Part shown: one piece after another, positions 5,725 through 6,446 of the stretch
Position numbering within the stretch: the first letter of the stretch is position 1
How the letters are laid out: the number at the start of each line of letters is the position of its first letter
NCBI GenBank assembly: GCA_020433835.1
Contig: JAGRBY010000418.1
Location: forward strand, 1-6,446
DNA length: 6,446 nt
DNA from: Anaerolineae bacterium
Lineage (GTDB): Bacteria > Chloroflexota > Anaerolineae > 4572-78 > J111
Direction of reading: 5' to 3'
Program-made: the position numbers and the translations under genes
The notes under the pieces: model-generated
Told to the model about the DNA's origin: nothing
What the model saw: the letters and a program-made list of their open reading frames with translations, nothing else
Databases searched by the model: none

Positions 5725-5889
5725 ATGATTATCATATCAACCGGCGAAGCGGTGCGTTGGGTGAGGCATCGCCGGATGAAAGAGATCAATGTTGGTTTCA
5801 GTATAATCGATTTTAGTGGCGTCGGCAACAGCTTGTTGAATAAGGAGACGTTTCAGTTAGGGGGCGAGATAGAAACACTGAATTTATGA
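5725..5889 (+). other. Short unassigned reading frame (54 codons) overlapped by an antisense protein-like frame
   Basis: On the plus strand ATG 5725 opens a 54-residue frame ending at TGA 5887-5889 (MIIISTGEAVRW, later GFSIIDFSGVGNSLLNKET); the frame is open back to 5623 without another ATG. It lacks a Shine-Dalgarno. On the minus strand, 5737-5856 is open for 39 codons with no start codon at its head and reads LLIQQAVADATKIDY then TETNIDLFHPAMPHP. A stop stands just before it. The second frame looks more like a degraded gene than the first, but neither matches a family I recognise and both may be chance. Confidence 0.2.
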
Positions 5890-6006
5890 TGGGAATGAGG
5901 CCACTGATCCGCTCCAGGCAATGTTCTCATTAATCCCCTGTCAAGAGAGCCTCCTCATTGAAAGGCTGAATTCAGTGAAATCATCATTTTCAGTGTTTCA
6001 GTGTTT
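5872..6006. repeat. Nested inverted repeat with TTCAGTG repeats
   Basis: The outer arms GAAACACTGAA (5872-5882) and TTCAGTGTTTC (5989-5999) are perfect 11-bp reverse complements. They extend inward, allowing a 2-nt gap, to ATGATG/CATCAT. Within them AATGAGG (5894-5900) pairs with CCTCATT (5953-5959), and CTGAATTCAG (5966-5975) is a 10-bp palindrome. TTCAGTG occurs at 5971-5977, 5989-5995 and 5997-6003, and inverted at 5876-5882. CAGTGTTT is tandemly duplicated at 5991-5998/5999-6006. The element is about 128 bp across its outer arms and may be a decayed mobile repeat or a cluster of binding sites. Confidence 0.5.
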
Positions 6007-6094
6007 CAATGAGCGCGGTTGCCCAAACGTGAGATGCATTCTTGAATAAGCCACTGTCAACCAGGCCAACTGCGCCTTACAAGTTCATAGAGAT

Positions 6095-6446
6095 TTACTC
6101 CGCGAGATTCGCGTATTTCTTGTCGGCCAAATTTTTGGCTTGGCGATAATCCCCCACGTAAATTGCCTGGCAGTGGGCCAGATAGGCCGGGGTGCTGACC
6201 GATGGGACATCTTTCTTGGGCATTGCCTGGCGTCGTTGGCTGGTTTTATTCAGCACTTTGACGCCAGCCCGGATCGCTTCGATAAAATCGACGCGCTGCA
6301 ACGGGCTGGTTTCGGACAGCAGTCGACGGCTTACTTCTGCTATGCGTTCGGCGATGGCTTGCAAAATTTCTTCGCCCATTTCGGCGCTGGCTGTGCCGCG
6401 CGGATCGGTGCCGATGATGCCGTCCAGCGGTTCATCGGCCGGAACG
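6095..6446 (-). CDS. Creatininase-family amidohydrolase, C-terminal part (5' end outside window)
   Basis: The minus-strand frame runs from the window edge to the TAA complementary to 6095-6097, giving 116 visible residues. The segment GIIGTDPRGTASAEMG (about 9-24) followed by the helix EEILQAIAERIAEVSRRLL matches the end of creatininase-family proteins, where a GDP-x(n)-SAEKG motif precedes the last helix. These are metal-dependent amidohydrolases such as creatininase and the mycofactocin/F420-type peptidases. The metal ligands lie upstream and cannot be checked. An in-frame Met at 6377-6379 is internal, because the family motif continues upstream of it. After the family core there is a tail of about 70 residues, partly basic (QRRQAMPKK), ending GDYRQAKNLADKKYANLAE, which is longer than usual. 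It faces the same direction as the WD40 gene but 601 bp separate them. Confidence 0.6.
   Translation of the reverse strand, partial: VPADEPLDGIIGTDPRGTASAEMGEEILQAIAERIAEVSRRLLSETSPLQRVDFIEAIRAGVKVLNKTSQRRQAMPKKDVPSVSTPAYLAHCQAIYVGDYRQAKNLADKKYANLAE

Larger units (their letters stand above)
5494..6094. other. 601-bp intergenic region with hairpins, short frames and a nested palindrome
   Basis: This spacer lies between two leftward genes, so it should contain the terminator of the creatininase-family gene and the promoter of the WD40 gene. It holds a perfect 12-bp-stem hairpin (5556-5598), a terminator-like hairpin (5621-5650), two overlapping antisense short frames (about 5725-5889), and a nested palindrome with TTCAGTG repeats (5872-6003). 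From about 6010 to 6094 nothing was recognised. No convincing -35/-10 pair was found for the WD40 gene. Confidence 0.6.

Noticed and set aside
6095..6379. Complete 94-residue gene starting at the ATG complementary to 6377-6379
   Set aside because: The frame continues open to the window edge and the upstream residues (GIIGTDPRGTASAE) complete a creatininase-family motif, so this Met is internal.

Overview
The window looks like accessory chromosomal DNA of an uncultured or environmental bacterium, most likely from the Chloroflexota (Anaerolineae/Caldilineae-like). This is an inference. It rests on a large TPR-type regulator tail of the kind abundant in that phylum, a membrane-anchored FSPDGQ-type WD40 propeller, moderate-GC genes separated by long AT-richer spacers, and many dispersed palindromic repeats. 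No rRNA, tRNA, CRISPR array or intact transposase was found.

Layout, left to right. (1) 1-1035 (+): C-terminal 344 residues of a TPR regulator whose effector domain lies outside the window. (2) 1051-1174: a compact palindromic element with 13-bp perfect terminal inverted repeats and two internal hairpins, wedged between two convergent genes. (3) 1176-1703 (-): a small unrecognised lipoprotein. (4) 1704-2465: a 762-bp spacer holding a 100-bp REP-like palindrome (1866-1965), a 239-bp segment bounded by 14/15 inverted repeats and carrying a decayed reading frame (2076-2314), and a promoter for the next operon. (5) 2466-4386 (+): a three-gene cassette of a divergent RpiB/LacAB-family sugar-phosphate isomerase, a ketopantoate-reductase-family NAD(P) oxidoreductase and a GNAT acetyltransferase, with gaps of 34 and 72 nt. 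(6) 4417-5493 (-): a single-pass membrane seven-bladed WD40 propeller, convergent with the cassette. (7) 5494-6094: a 601-bp spacer with a perfect 12-bp-stem hairpin, an intrinsic-terminator-like hairpin, short overlapping antisense reading frames, and a nested palindrome with TTCAGTG repeats. (8) 6095-6446 (-): C-terminal part of a creatininase-family amidohydrolase, cut by the window edge.

How the genes work together: only the isomerase and reductase, and probably the acetyltransferase, look like a functional unit. They share strand, short gaps, good Shine-Dalgarno sites and one candidate promoter. The isomerase keeps the family's Cys and GTG-type phosphate loop but lacks two usual histidines, including the one assigned to sugar ring opening. 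Its substrate may therefore be acyclic or otherwise unlike ribose 5-phosphate, and the reductase may act on a related oxo-acid. That is a hypothesis. No clearly novel defence or mobile system is visible. The most unusual content is the density of distinct palindromic elements in the two long spacers and at the first gene junction.
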